Of a DNA stretch of 20,270 nt, positions 1-8,749 are shown in pieces (position 1 is the stretch's first letter; each line of letters opens with the position of its first letter). The notes beneath the pieces were generated by a model. The model saw nothing but the letters and a program-made list of their open reading frames with translations, made no database searches and was not told where the DNA came from. Both the position numbers and the translations under genes were made by a program. This stretch comes from Didymodactylos carnosus (taxonomy: Eukaryota > Rotifera > Eurotatoria > Philodinida > Philodinidae). The DNA is taken from NCBI GenBank assembly GCA_905250885.1, contig CAJNOQ010003437.1, positions 1 through 20,270 on the forward strand, read 5' to 3'.

Positions 1-1
1 T

Positions 2-667
2 ACACGAACACTGTTTAATATTGAATGCTTGAACGGAAAAGCGATAAAGAAGCATTCACATTATCCAGCAGAAGATGAAATTCTTCTTTTACCGGCAACA
101 CAATTCGAAGTTGTGGGTAGAGTGCAGCCCGCTGCCGGACTCAACATTGTTCAATTGCGAGAACTAATACCTTCCATTCTATTTTTAAAACCGCCATTAG
201 GTTATTCTGCACTTTCCACCCAGGACGCTACACCAGAAACATTGCCACAACCCCCAAAAACCACAAAAGCAGGCAATAAGGACATTTCTGCGGACGTCGA
301 TATATCACTTTCAGACAATCTCCAAAATGTGAGACTATCAGAAACCGAAAAAGAAATGGTAGCAACAATTCTTTCTCATTCCAGAACAACACTGAATATT
401 AGCTACAACGCGATATCATCTGAAGGTGGAAAAGCAATTGGAGAAGCATTGAAAGTCAACCGAACATTAACAAAGCTTGATATTGAGGGCAACCAGATAT
501 CATCTGAAGGTGGAAAAGTAATTGCAAAAGGCTTGAAAGTCAACCGAATATTAACAACGCTTTATGTTGCGGACAACCAGATATCATCTGAAAATGGAAA
601 GGTAATTGCAGAAGCTTCAAAATTAAATTGCATGTGCTCAGCGAAGGGTGTGTGTTGCGGAGTGTAG
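2..667 (+). CDS. ADP-ribosyltransferase C-terminus fused to leucine-rich repeats (5' partial, 3' truncated)
   Basis: The frame is open from the window edge, so the true start lies upstream; the first in-window start-like codon is only a TTG at 29. The first ~55 residues resemble the last strands of the arginine-specific mono-ADP-ribosyltransferase fold: a basic stretch, an acidic EDEILLLP strand, then a strand ending in IVQLREL. The NAD-binding and catalytic Arg-Ser-Glu residues of the family would lie before the window, so activity cannot be judged. A ~60-residue linker follows, then three ribonuclease-inhibitor-type LRRs of 28 residues (roughly residues 115-200). The third LRR stops abruptly and is followed by an unrelated Cys-rich tail (CMCSAKGVCCGV) and a TAG. 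Family proteins usually have more repeats, so this looks like a broken or rearranged member. ART fused to a repeat domain is common in bdelloids (recalled knowledge). Whether it is expressed is unknown. Confidence 0.6.
   Translation, partial: TRTLFNIECLNGKAIKKHSHYPAEDEILLLPATQFEVVGRVQPAAGLNIVQLRELIPSILFLKPPLGYSALSTQDATPETLPQPPKTTKAGNKDISADVDISLSDNLQNVRLSETEKEMVATILSHSRTTLNISYNAISSEGGKAIGEALKVNRTLTKLDIEGNQISSEGGKVIAKGLKVNRILTTLYVADNQISSENGKVIAEASKLNCMCSAKGVCCGV
413..610 (+). repeat. 84-bp in-frame tandem repeats encoding LRRs
   Basis: The phrase ATATCATCTGAA recurs at 413, 497 and 581, exactly 84 bp (28 codons) apart. This is the unit length of ribonuclease-inhibitor-type LRRs. The units are very similar at DNA level, pointing to recent unit duplication or gene conversion. 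The array ends within the third unit. Confidence 0.8.
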
Positions 668-700
668 TTGTGGGAGACGCTGAAGTCGGCGAGCAAAAAG

Positions 701-706
701 AATAAA
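701..706 (+). promoter_or_regulatory. Possible polyadenylation signal of the ART-LRR gene
   Basis: AATAAA lies 34 bp after the TAG that ends the ART-LRR frame. The hexamer is common by chance in AT-rich DNA, so this is positional evidence only. Confidence 0.3.
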
Positions 707-1943
707 AAATGGTTTATGATTGAGGCGGTAAAATTAGAACTGTGTTGAAGTGTTTTTTTTGCTTTTTGTTTCATTTGTTCGTTTGGGTCTTTTACGGGTG
801 TTGCTCACATCAGCATAGAAGATATTATTTAAGGAATTCGGTCTTTGCAGCGTTGTTGTTGGTGAGGGTGCCTATGTTAATGAGTTGTGCTGATCTATGG
901 CGCATGATTAGAGATCCTCCTTACTTTCATAGGGAAAAGTGACCGGCAGTTCGAGTAGCATAGCCGCGACCTATGAAGAAGTCTAGTATTAAGCTTGACA
1001 ACTTTCTATATCATTTCAATTAATATATTGTCGAAAAGTGACACGACCCACTACCAGACTTGAAACTATTGCTTTTTCGTTTGTAGAGAAGCAGTATTCT
1101 GAAACGTGTAAGTTATATCTCATTATTTTAGACTTGTAAAATCTCGAAAAGAGATGAAAACAGAAGAATATTGAACGCTCATATAATTAAAATTTATCGT
1201 TTTCTTACAAATCCAAAAATTAAATTTTTAGTATCCTGATCGGGATATCTTTTTAGGAATATCTCAATCAGGTTAATTTCAAACTATATCCCTTTACAGT
1301 TCCAGCACAATTTCCTCATATATCCCGGACAATAGATAAAGATTAAGCTTCTAATCGGACTTGAAACCAAGAAACGTCTCCTTATAAGTAAAATTTTAAT
1401 GGTGCTGAAGAATATGCTGTTAAAAGAATGTGTTCTTCACTTGTCTCCTATAAGTAACTGTTTTTGAAAGACGAGATTTTGAGCTTTTAAGAAACTCGTA
1501 TTGAGTTGTTTAATTATCCAGAAAACTGATATGAGTTTTCTAGGAAACGGAAGAAGTCACGCAGAAATGGAAACTACGTAGTTCTGTATATCGGCTTGTC
1601 CAAGCGAGACGCTATGACATTTAGACACAGTAATTTGAGCTTTTCTCAAAAAGTGTAACAGCTAGAAACTTCGAACTTGCGCCATCCGATGCAGCTCGCC
1701 ATACTCTACTTTTGGTATTAAAGTGAAGGTTTGTGGTTAAAGACTCGAATTTTTGGAACTGGCTTTCGGCGCGTGATGCTGTGGCAAAAAAAGGCCCGAA
1801 ATTCGAAGTTCTTCTCATTAAAAGCTAATTTGCTGCGAATTTAGAACACCTAATAAAAAGCGCCTCGAGCAGTTGTAGAGGAGTAAACAAGCTACTGATT
1901 GCTAAAAGCGAATCTTTCTAATGAGCTTTCCATCCCTCAATAA
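707..1943. other. No recognisable gene
   Basis: Frames on both strands are short and match nothing I recognise. The open frame at 742-942 (+) is hydrophobic and low in complexity. The one at 1621-1818 (-) has no domain features. I see only small hairpins and a short direct repeat (GTCTCCTTATAAGTA near 1375, GTCTCCTATAAGTA near 1442). Confidence 0.5.
1235..1272. repeat. Short imperfect hairpin
   Basis: CCTGATCGGGATATC is followed after a short AT loop by GAATATCTCAATCAGG, its imperfect reverse complement. It could be the relic of a small inverted-repeat element or chance in AT-rich DNA. Confidence 0.35.
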
Positions 1944-2352
1944 TTGTGTTTTATTGTTGGAAGTGCAGCAGATCAATTTAGTTACCCCATCTATATATTT
2001 GTGTACGAAATGCATGCTAATACCATTTTCGATCTTAATAACAAAAGAAGCCATAAATGGTTACAGGGAGCTGGTTTCGGCACAACTGTCGTAAGTAGCT
2101 ATGCAGTCTCACTTCTAGGTAACGCATTTGTGCCACTGCGTATGTTAGTTGATGAAAACCATGGAATGTATACTTCGTATCCAGCTGGAATTTTGAGATG
2201 GTTTCCTGATCAACAACGAGCGGAAATAATTGTGGGTGGTGACGGTAGTAGTGGTAATCAAATCAGTCAACTGATGCAGCTTTCGATTTGATCCAAATTT
2301 TCATTTATTTGTGTCTGATTCGTAAAACTTCAGAGTCCAGAAGTTTTGGCTT
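1944..2352 (+). pseudogene. NHL-repeat (beta-propeller) protein fragment, decayed
   Basis: NHL repeats form beta-propeller blades that bind protein or RNA partners; bdelloid genomes carry many extracellular-type NHL proteins (recalled). One open stretch (stop at 2289-2291) carries two blade-like segments. The first contains SAADQFSYPIYIFV and the basic-aromatic exit HKWLQGA. The second contains LVDENHGMYTSYPAGILRWFP and ends in IIVGGDGSSGNQ. A third blade continues in another frame from about 2290 (DPNFHLFVSDS, then a TAA at 2323-2325, then NFRVQKFWL), which shows both a frameshift near 2285 and a nonsense change. No ATG, signal peptide or upstream exon is visible; the frame follows a TAA at 1941 and its first start-like codon is TTG. 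The Asp-Asn motif of the first blade is degraded. I read it as a dead fragment of a longer gene. Confidence 0.65.
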
Positions 2353-2984
2353 AATGTGTCTTCTTGTAAAGCAAATCATTAACCCCTAAAGTAAATAGCG
2401 GCCTGGGAGACTCGAATGACATTTCACCGCCTTCAAAATTTTCCAGTATTGAATATTGTTAATAAAAATTTTTTTCCACCTCTGTGATCTCGTATTTAGC
2501 TTGTATAGAGACAAAGTGTGATGAAGCCGGATCGGTGCCGCTGAGTGCATTCTCAAAGAGAAGTTTATGCCTAGAAAAGCTGCAGGAACCAAGCTTTGAA
2601 CGAAGCTGCCCTCCACCAGATTGCAAAGCTGTAATGAAAATAGTTGAACTGTCTGAATTCTTCTGAACCCAACAAAACTGAGGAAAATTTAAATGCGTAT
2701 GCTCAAAAATGATATGAGTTCTTTGTAAGCGTGTCCACCTTTTCATGCATTACAATTACAAACTTAAAGATGTCGATTAAGGTCATGTCGGTCAAAAAAT
2801 TAAAAAACTAGTTGTTTTTAGAAGATTCTTTTGGTTTCGAAAAGATTTTTAACGCTTTTTCTAAAAAGCTGAACATTTAAGCAAATTTTTTATTCTGTTT
2901 TTCGATAAAACTGTTTTGGCTGACAAGAAGAAACATAACCAACTGTTACCTCGCTTTTTCAGCCAAACCCATTGGGTTTTAGGT
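2353..2984. other. No recognisable gene
   Basis: Around 2490-2680 both strands stay open for about 60-95 codons (2484-2666 plus; 2459-2746 minus), and the stretch is richer in GC than its surroundings. Neither translation has a motif I recognise and each would be a shadow of the other, so I call no gene. The rest is AT-rich and featureless to my eye. Confidence 0.45.
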
Positions 2985-3350
2985 AATCGACCACGCTGAT
3001 TCCGAATATAAACATGAGAGCTTCCACTAGTTCTTCTAAGATCCGGTTTTCTGAAATTTTTTTCCGAAAAACCACTTTTTCAGAAACTCTAAAAAGTACT
3101 TTCTTAACGAGAGATCATTGCAGCGCGCATATTTATGATTAAAAATGAGACATCTTCAGCTGTACATGACCTTTCTTTGCACAGTTATTGAATTTACAAG
3201 AGAAGCCCTAAATGATCATTGTCAGCTCAAAGCTACAGAAATAAGAAAAAACTAATTTAGGGCTTCTCTTGTAAATTCAATAACTTTGCAAAGAAAGGTC
3301 ATGTACAGCTAGAGATGTCTCGTTTTAATCATAAATGTACGCGCTGCAAT
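2985..3350. repeat. Dispersed repeat copy 1, containing a ~97-bp-arm palindrome
   Basis: The arms at 3117-3213 and 3255-3350 are near-perfect reverse complements with a 41-bp loop, so a transcript would fold into a long hairpin. The 132 bp to the left (2985-3116), read on the minus strand, match the segment 16740-16868 next to the second palindrome copy. This includes the shared phrases AGAGTTTCTGAAAAA and ATTCGGAATCAGC. The repeated unit is therefore larger than the palindrome. The loop keeps the uninterrupted site GCTCAAAG at 3225-3232, into which a hAT-like element has inserted in the second copy. No coding capacity. Confidence 0.75.
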
Positions 3351-4271
3351 TATGCCTCAGGGTATGATTAATATTGTCCGCTAAATGTGGATATAAGATC
3401 GGAAAAGCAAAAGACATATTTTTGTTAATAGATTTTCCAGAAATCCTTTTGGAAAACCTTCGGGTTTTGTAAAATTCCGTTCAAGATCTCCTATAAACAG
3501 GATATAGCATAGCTTAAATACTCTACATTCTGAAGTTTTGAACTCGTTCTGGTGTTTTTTGAGTAAGGATTAGCGACTTTTTTTAATATTAGGAGAAAAC
3601 AACCTGAAAACGTAAATTTTCGTAAAACCCGCTTTTCGGTGGATTTTTAGGACTTTTTCTAAAAACAAATATTGCTACGAGCGTCAGCATGATGATTGCC
3701 TATAGTCCTTCCGTTTTCAAGGTTACCAATAGTCACCGAGTGCCAATCCTGGAACTCCCAAGATTATGGTTTTTGAAAAACCGCCAGCACAATGCAGACC
3801 TACTGATGCTAATTGGCTCTATGATCAATGGTAGAGCACACATAGAGGATTATTAAGCAGAAGGCTGAGCTCGATTGGACTTTAGCTGTTTGTAGCGTTT
3901 ACAAAATACAGAATGATGCATTTTTGATACTCAATTTTAGCCTAGTAGATTTTTTTTGCTGTAGCAATTCGAGTTCAATCGAAATGATCTTTTCATTAAA
4001 ATGGAGCTCATAGATGAATAATTCTTTTCAGATAGTTTTTCAAATTAAACTATTCCAGTAAGTTGGTCAAAAAATTAACTTTATTTGAGGATATCGATTT
4101 TTGAACAAATTTCTTAATATGTGTTTTTCAACGTTCAATTTAATTTCTGAAAATGCTATTTCAGGGCAAGATAGATCAAAGACAGAAGTAATTATTCCAA
4201 TGTTTAAACTTTGAAAAATAACACTTTCGTTTTATGTCCGTCTGGTTGCCCACTGTGTGGAGGACAGTTAA
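3351..4271. other. No recognisable gene
   Basis: AT-rich sequence with stops in all frames and no frame of interest. It may be further transposon-derived DNA: poly-T/A-rich phrases resembling the neighbouring repeat, such as TTTTCCAGAAATCC near 3430, occur here. Confidence 0.45.
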
Positions 4272-4326
4272 AACAATTAATAAAAAGAAAACCTGTTCAG
4301 TTTTCCTCAATTACTGAAATAATGTC

Positions 4327-5295
4327 GTGCACAAATCGTCAAACGAGATTGTATCATATCTTCAGAGCCACTTTAAAAATAGATTCGCGAGGCCGATATT
4401 AGACCCAAAAAATGAACTCGACAATGAAGCGACAATACTCTGGGAACAATTATCAAACGCCGACAAGGATGATATCGAACTCGTGTGTATTAACTCCGAT
4501 TTGAGATACACTATTCATGACATAAGGAATGTAATCAAGAAATCAAATAGCAAAAACTTATGTGGTTTCGATGGCGTCTCAAATAAAATGATTAAATCAC
4601 TGCCAGACGAATATCATAACACTTTAGCCAAATCATTTAATAAATTGTTTACTAAAGTACATTGGGGAGACAGTTGGAAAAAGTCAAGAACACTATGTTT
4701 CAATAAAATTAATCACTCAACATCACGAATAAACCTTTTGTTGGAACAACTAACACAATCACAAAGATGCAATACATTGACTCCGGTCGTTTTTGTGGAT
4801 TTTAAGCAAGCTTTCGATATGCTGTGGCATCAAGGGCTGTTATCAAAACTACATCGACTGAATTGTCCGTACGTATATTTGTTCTGGATTATAAACTACT
4901 TCACAAATCGGAAACTAGTGATTGACTACGACTCAGTGATGTCGGAGGAAATCAGCATTTAAAGAGGAGCTCCACAGGGTAGCTACTTTGGTCCACTAGC
5001 ATACATAGTTACACATTATGATCTAACACAGATTTTTCAAAGTCTCGATGATTCACACTTATACGTTGACGACCTATCCAACATCTATCCACCTAATATA
5101 TTCCTTCGCGATCAGGTGAAAGAAATAGAGAAGCTCATAAATGAAGACATGGTGCGTCTGAAGAAGTATACGGACGATTGGCATCAACCGGATAACGTAG
5201 ATAAAACGGAGATAGCCGTCTACCACAGAACGGTTCAACGTCCGCAATTAAAAGTAATTTTTAACGGAAAACTACCTAAACAATCAAATATATAA
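4327..5295 (+). pseudogene. LINE reverse transcriptase, catalytic core portion
   Basis: This enzyme would copy element RNA into DNA at a nicked target. After an N-terminal helical region (VHKSSNEIVSYLQSHFK, then GFDGVSNKMIKSLP), the frame reaches WKKSRTLCFNK and jumps directly to SRINLLLEQLTQSQR, skipping the usual early RT motifs. Motif A is VVFVDFKQAFD (4786-4818) with its catalytic Asp. A TAA at 4960-4962 interrupts the frame, and the same frame resumes with motif B RGAPQGS (4963-4983). Motif C is LYVDD (about 5058-5072), the catalytic Asp pair. The thumb follows, with HQPDNVDKTEIAVYHR, until a TAA at 5293-5295. All three catalytic Asp codons survive, yet the motif gap and stops make the product non-functional. 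Confidence 0.8.
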
Positions 5296-5878
5296 ATATC
5301 TGGGCTTTCTTCTAAACGAAAAACTAAGCTTTTATCCCATGTTCGATTCCCAATTCATTAAGCTGAGAAACTCTTATACTATTCTAAAATATGTTTATAG
5401 ACAATTTCCTTCCTTCTTTTCTCTTAAATCGAAGTTTTTTAAAACATATATCTGACCACATTTTTTATTATTGGCAACCATATATTGTTTATTCTGTGTC
5501 ACAACAAAAAATCGCATCAATGCAGTCTTTAGAAGATGCTTACGAATGATTTTTTGTATTTAACTGCTCAACGATAGATCTTCATAAAGTCTTTTGTTAT
5601 CCACTTTAGAATCAAAATATCGAAAGTGTTTGGTGAAAAGACTAGACAGAATACAACAGTACCAGCCAAATTTTTTAGAAAAGATGCTTCAGAACAAGCA
5701 AGTGATCAATAAATTTTTCACACACCACTGCAAAAATGCCTACATTCAAGGTATGCCAGTAAGAAGACCTAGTAAACGCTTAGTGAAGTTTTTCTCCTCC
5801 GATCCGATTACTTACTTTGATAAGTGGTGTAGTTTTGTAACGTGTAATAAAAAAAAAAAAGAAGATACCAGAGTCTGT
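5291..5878 (+). pseudogene. LINE RT thumb and C-terminal region in shifted frames
   Basis: Continuation of the same element. YKYLGFLLNEKLSF starts at 5291 in the second frame, overlapping the upstream stop by a few bases, which marks a small indel. The frame runs through ILKYVYRQFPSFF and meets TGA at 5453-5455 where the family normally has Trp. It continues to RRCLRMIFCI and TAA near 5562. A short stretch then reads in a third frame (CSTIDLHKVF). The last part, from about 5594, reads ESKYRKCLVKRLDRIQQYQ and RRPSKRLVKFF before the A-rich end. Two or more frameshifts make this clearly dead sequence. Confidence 0.7.
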
Positions 5879-6296
5879 TAGGGTGTTTGCGAAGTTTTAC
5901 TAGAGCGACGTTTTTCTGTCTTTACTACTTTTTTGTATTTGTTGTTCTCACGCGTTTCCATGATATGAACCTATAACCGCTGATTTTCATATAGACAGTC
6001 GACAATAAAACAGCATTAAGAGTAGGGTATATCTTTCAATTATTATTATATTAATCAATGCTAGAAATGAGTGGGACATCATTGTTTCGTGCTATGTTAA
6101 AAACTTATTAAATAAAAATATTAGAGTGAAAAATTTTTGTTAGCCGGATAGGGCTAGTTTGAAAATGTAACTACAAATCAAACATACTATAGAGGTTAGT
6201 TTCTAAAGCGCGATCGAAGGTTAGATTCTGAAGTAAATCGATTTTATGATAATTCGTGAGTGAAAAAAATGAAGAAAAGTTTCATGTTGTTTCTGT
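5879..6296. other. Gap between the LINE tail and the cupin gene
   Basis: AT-rich, no open frame of note. It contains AATAAA-like hexamers on the plus strand (near 6004 and 6112). I see no clear polyadenylation hexamer on the minus strand close to the cupin stop. Part of it could be LINE 3' UTR, but that cannot be told from one copy. Confidence 0.4.
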
Positions 6297-6737
6297 TCAT
6301 TCCTTGTAAATATCATAGTCTTTGTCCACCCCTTTTACTAATTGATCATTTTTAAAATCTGCGTCAGTCATTGTTACTAATTTTGCTAAATAGACATCAA
6401 ATTGACCATTTCTGAATATAGTTAACATTTTACCACCTTTTTCGCATTTAGCCGCATGCCATGTGTTTGGTGGCACAACAATTGTATCTCCCTTGTTCGA
6501 CATGATTGTTTGATTATCAAATATAAATTCTACCTGACCTTCAACAACATAAAATATTTCTGTCATTATTTTATGATGATGTCGAGCCAAAAAGAAGTTT
6601 GGTTTCAGTGTATCTTCAACTATAGACAATTCACCATTGGTTGTCGATGACGGCACTTTGACAAATAAACTATCTTGAGACCATCCATAATGTTGACCCT
6701 CTCCATTTTTAACCCAACTGAACGGTTGATTACTCAT
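6297..6737 (-). CDS. Small single-domain cupin protein (Cupin_2 type)
   Basis: A complete 146-residue frame. Cupins are small beta-barrels that bind a metal (Fe, Mn, Ni, Zn) and act as dioxygenases, isomerases or sugar/small-molecule binders; the substrate here cannot be read. Cupin motif 1 spans residues 53-67: HHH, then Glu60 after four residues, then Gly67, giving ligands His53, His55 and Glu60. Motif 2 is GDTIVVPPNTWH (83-94), with the fourth ligand His94. All expected ligands are present. There is no signal peptide or membrane segment, so it is probably cytosolic. I chose the ATG at 6735-6737 because the in-frame ATG 11 codons upstream adds a hydrophobic, AT-rich stretch ending in a TTTATAG that looks like a splice acceptor, possibly of a 5'-UTR intron. 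It ends with TGA. There is no intron in the coding part. Intact and bacterial-looking, among dead neighbours, it is a plausible horizontal acquisition. Confidence 0.8.
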   Translation of the reverse strand: MSNQPFSWVKNGEGQHYGWSQDSLFVKVPSSTTNGELSIVEDTLKPNFFLARHHHKIMTEIFYVVEGQVEFIFDNQTIMSNKGDTIVVPPNTWHAAKCEKGGKMLTIFRNGQFDVYLAKLVTMTDADFKNDQLVKGVDKDYDIYKE

Positions 6738-7333
6738 TTTATTGCCTATAAACGAAAAAATCATAAACAACTCAAAAGAGTATCAGTTGTTAACTGTTGA
6801 GACACGAGCTGTGTGTGAACTGACAATTCACACAATGTTAGGCAAAACAAAGACTACATCAGTTATAAGCTAGATTGAACGCAAGACCGAAAACAAGATT
6901 TTTCTTTCTTTCTACACGAACAACATTTTTTCCTGCACGTTCAAGTCTACTTAATTCAATTTTTGTTTAAATAAGGAGGATTATTTCGCTAGATGCTCAT
7001 CTACGAACTGAGTTATGATCTTATGTTAGAAAGTAGACAAAACCAGATTCCGAACCTCAAATCGAGATCGTGCTTGTATCTACTCTCTGGCATGAAATCA
7101 CAAAATGTGTGATATCGTATTTTACAGAGAACACAGAAATAAAGTATCAACATGGCACAATATGTGCTTGTCCGTAATTGTTTACTCGCTACCAACAAAA
7201 GAAAAAAGAAATTGCGCGAATCGAAATAAAGTAGCAAATTCAGTTCATGTCCTCACTATTTCAAGACAACAACGTGCTTTTCTGCCTAAATTTGGTTCGC
7301 AAAAAAACAATTGATATCTAAGAAGAAGTATCC
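6738..7333. other. Upstream region of the cupin gene, no other gene
   Basis: This should hold the promoter and 5' UTR of the minus-strand cupin gene. No confident TATA box or initiator can be named in such AT-rich DNA. A weak palindromic patch (GTGTGTGAACTGACAATTCACAC, positions ~6809-6831; inner halves GTGTGAA/TTCACAC) might be regulatory or chance. Short open frames at 7013-7314 overlap on both strands and show no domain. Confidence 0.4.
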
Positions 7334-7517
7334 CAGTATGAAATATCCATTACCAATCCCTGATGCATGACTAAGGACGAACAAGACGAAAAACCTATGC
7401 AATACTTCATTTATTATGCATTTATTATCAAAAAAGCTTGCCACTAACTGCAGTTCTATTATAGTGTCACTCATCTTTAATTCATGCATCAGTGCTTTGT
7501 GCTGGATATTTCATATT
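7334..7517. repeat. Inverted-repeat element (MITE-like), ~184 bp
   Basis: The left arm 7334-7370 begins CAGTATGAAATATCC and ends CTGATGCATGA. The right arm 7482-7517 is its reverse complement with a divergent 8-9 bp middle. The interior has no coding capacity. I could not establish a target-site duplication, so the superfamily stays open; a CAGT start would suit mariner-like ends, but the flanking TA is missing. Confidence 0.55.
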
Positions 7518-7621
7518 GTGACATATATACTCATTCTCCACCAATACTTTTAATTATCCTTTAAGGGGCATTTCCAAATTCTTGTCATTCGCTCAGACGC
7601 GGCACAACGCATTTAAGACGT

Positions 7622-8588
7622 AATACAAATTTCGAGTAAAATTTATTTTTGAACTTATTATGTATATACTTTATTATTCGATAGAGCTTTTCAAGCAGAT
7701 CGAGAATATGTTGTTTTGAATTAAACTCGAAAAACGACGGTGTTCGAAAAAGTTTGGTTTTTCTACTTGGGTTTTTAGTCGAAACGTTCAAACCACTATT
7801 TTCTTATTCAGCGTTAAAAGCTGAACTAAAAATGACCTTAAATCCATTTCGAAGGTAAACACCTGTCCACCATAGACATTTGAATGCACCGCCGGAAAAG
7901 AAGGGTGAGTCATTTTGCAAACCTATCTAGCTTTTTCTGAAAAAAATGGATGGAGCCTGGATTTATACCACATGCGATGCGCCTTTAGATGGACAACAAA
8001 AGTAGGTGAAGCTTTTTCTGAACTTCCCTTTCGTTGCTGAAAAATTTATTTTTTCTAAATTAGAGGCGAAAAAGTCAGAATTCTACCCGTAATTCTCAAT
8101 TTTCGCCATCAGAACTCAACTTTTATGAAATAAAAATATCCTATTCGGAGTCAAGATAAAACACTGAGTCGATTGATGTGTATTTCAAAATTTTTAGTTG
8201 GCTTTCAATTCCTGGTGAAAATCTCGGGAATTTTTCAACGCGAAAATTCGAAACAAATTAAAGTAGTTAGATAGAATAGAAATACAGGTTTGCAAAATGG
8301 CTCACCCTTCTCTTCCAGCGGTGCATTCGAATGTCCATGGTGGACAGGTGTTTACCTTCGAAATGGATTTAATGTCATTTTTTAGTTCAGCTTTTAACGC
8401 TGAATAAGAAAAAAGTGGTTTGAACGTTTCGACTAAAAACCCAAGTAGAAAAACCAAACTTTTTCGAACACCGTCGTTTTTCGAGTTTAATTCAAAACAA
8501 CATATTCTCGATCTGCTTGAAAAGCTTTATCGAATAATAAAGTATATATATAATAAGTTCAAAAATAAATTTCGCTCGAAGTTTGCAT
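7622..8588. repeat. Long inverted repeat (~300-bp arms, ~360-bp spacer)
   Basis: The left arm (about 7622-7926) is the reverse complement of the right arm (about 8286-8588), with roughly a dozen differences by eye. The outer ends fall in TTCGAGTAAAATTTATT and its counterpart near 8570. The inner ends fall at the phrase AGGTTTGCAAAATG. Each arm carries the same frame (from about 7791 minus and 8420 plus, beginning NVSTKNPSRKTKLF). As the arms are near-identical DNA, that gives no independent evidence of coding. The 360-bp spacer is non-coding. It could be a foldback-type transposon or an inverted duplication; a read-through transcript would form a long double-stranded hairpin. Confidence 0.7.
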
Positions 8589-8749
8589 TATGTGCATCTT
8601 ATTTTAATAACATTTTGATATATTATCAGTTGCTTTTGATGTATGTATACGTATACATGAAATTTATTTTGGTAGGTATATATGTATTGAAATTCTCTTT
8701 ACGATTTACGATTCAATGGATAAATAGAAGAAAACATGTTAATGTTCTA

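Larger units (their letters stand above)
4272..5878 (+). mobile_element. Non-LTR retrotransposon (LINE) remnant, 5'-truncated and internally deleted
   Basis: This is the reverse-transcriptase and C-terminal part of a LINE-type element. Homology begins around 4272 in one frame (KRKPVQFSSITE), shifts frame near 4320 and continues to the end of the C-terminal region near 5840. It closes with an A run at 5848-5860. No apurinic endonuclease domain is seen upstream, as expected from 5' truncation at insertion. Inactivating damage: frameshifts near 4320, 5290, 5570 and 5590, and stops at 4960 and 5453. Segments before RT motif A are also missing near 4710. No target-site duplication could be established. 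Confidence 0.8.

Noticed and set aside
650..690. GT-rich stretch resembling telomeric repeats after the truncated LRR
   Set aside because: GTGTGTGTTGCGGAGTG and TTGTGGGAG are not a tandem of one short unit, so there is no telomere tract.
742..942. Open frame of 66 codons, plus strand
   Set aside because: Hydrophobic low-complexity start, no domain, non-ATG context; consistent with chance.
1621..1818. Minus-strand frame of 65 codons
   Set aside because: No recognisable motif, no neighbour support; chance length.
2459..2746. Overlapping open frames on both strands in a higher-GC patch
   Set aside because: Two to three frames are open at once, none with a domain. Openness follows from composition. 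A protein search could overturn this.
4211..4402. Cys-containing frame (CPSGCPLCGG) as a zinc-knuckle gene
   Set aside because: Its second half is the shifted upstream part of the LINE; the Cys cluster is too short and irregular to call a domain.
7585..7791. Minus-strand protein identical to the start of the 8420-8818 frame
   Set aside because: Both are the two arms of the same inverted repeat; identity follows from DNA identity, not from protein selection.
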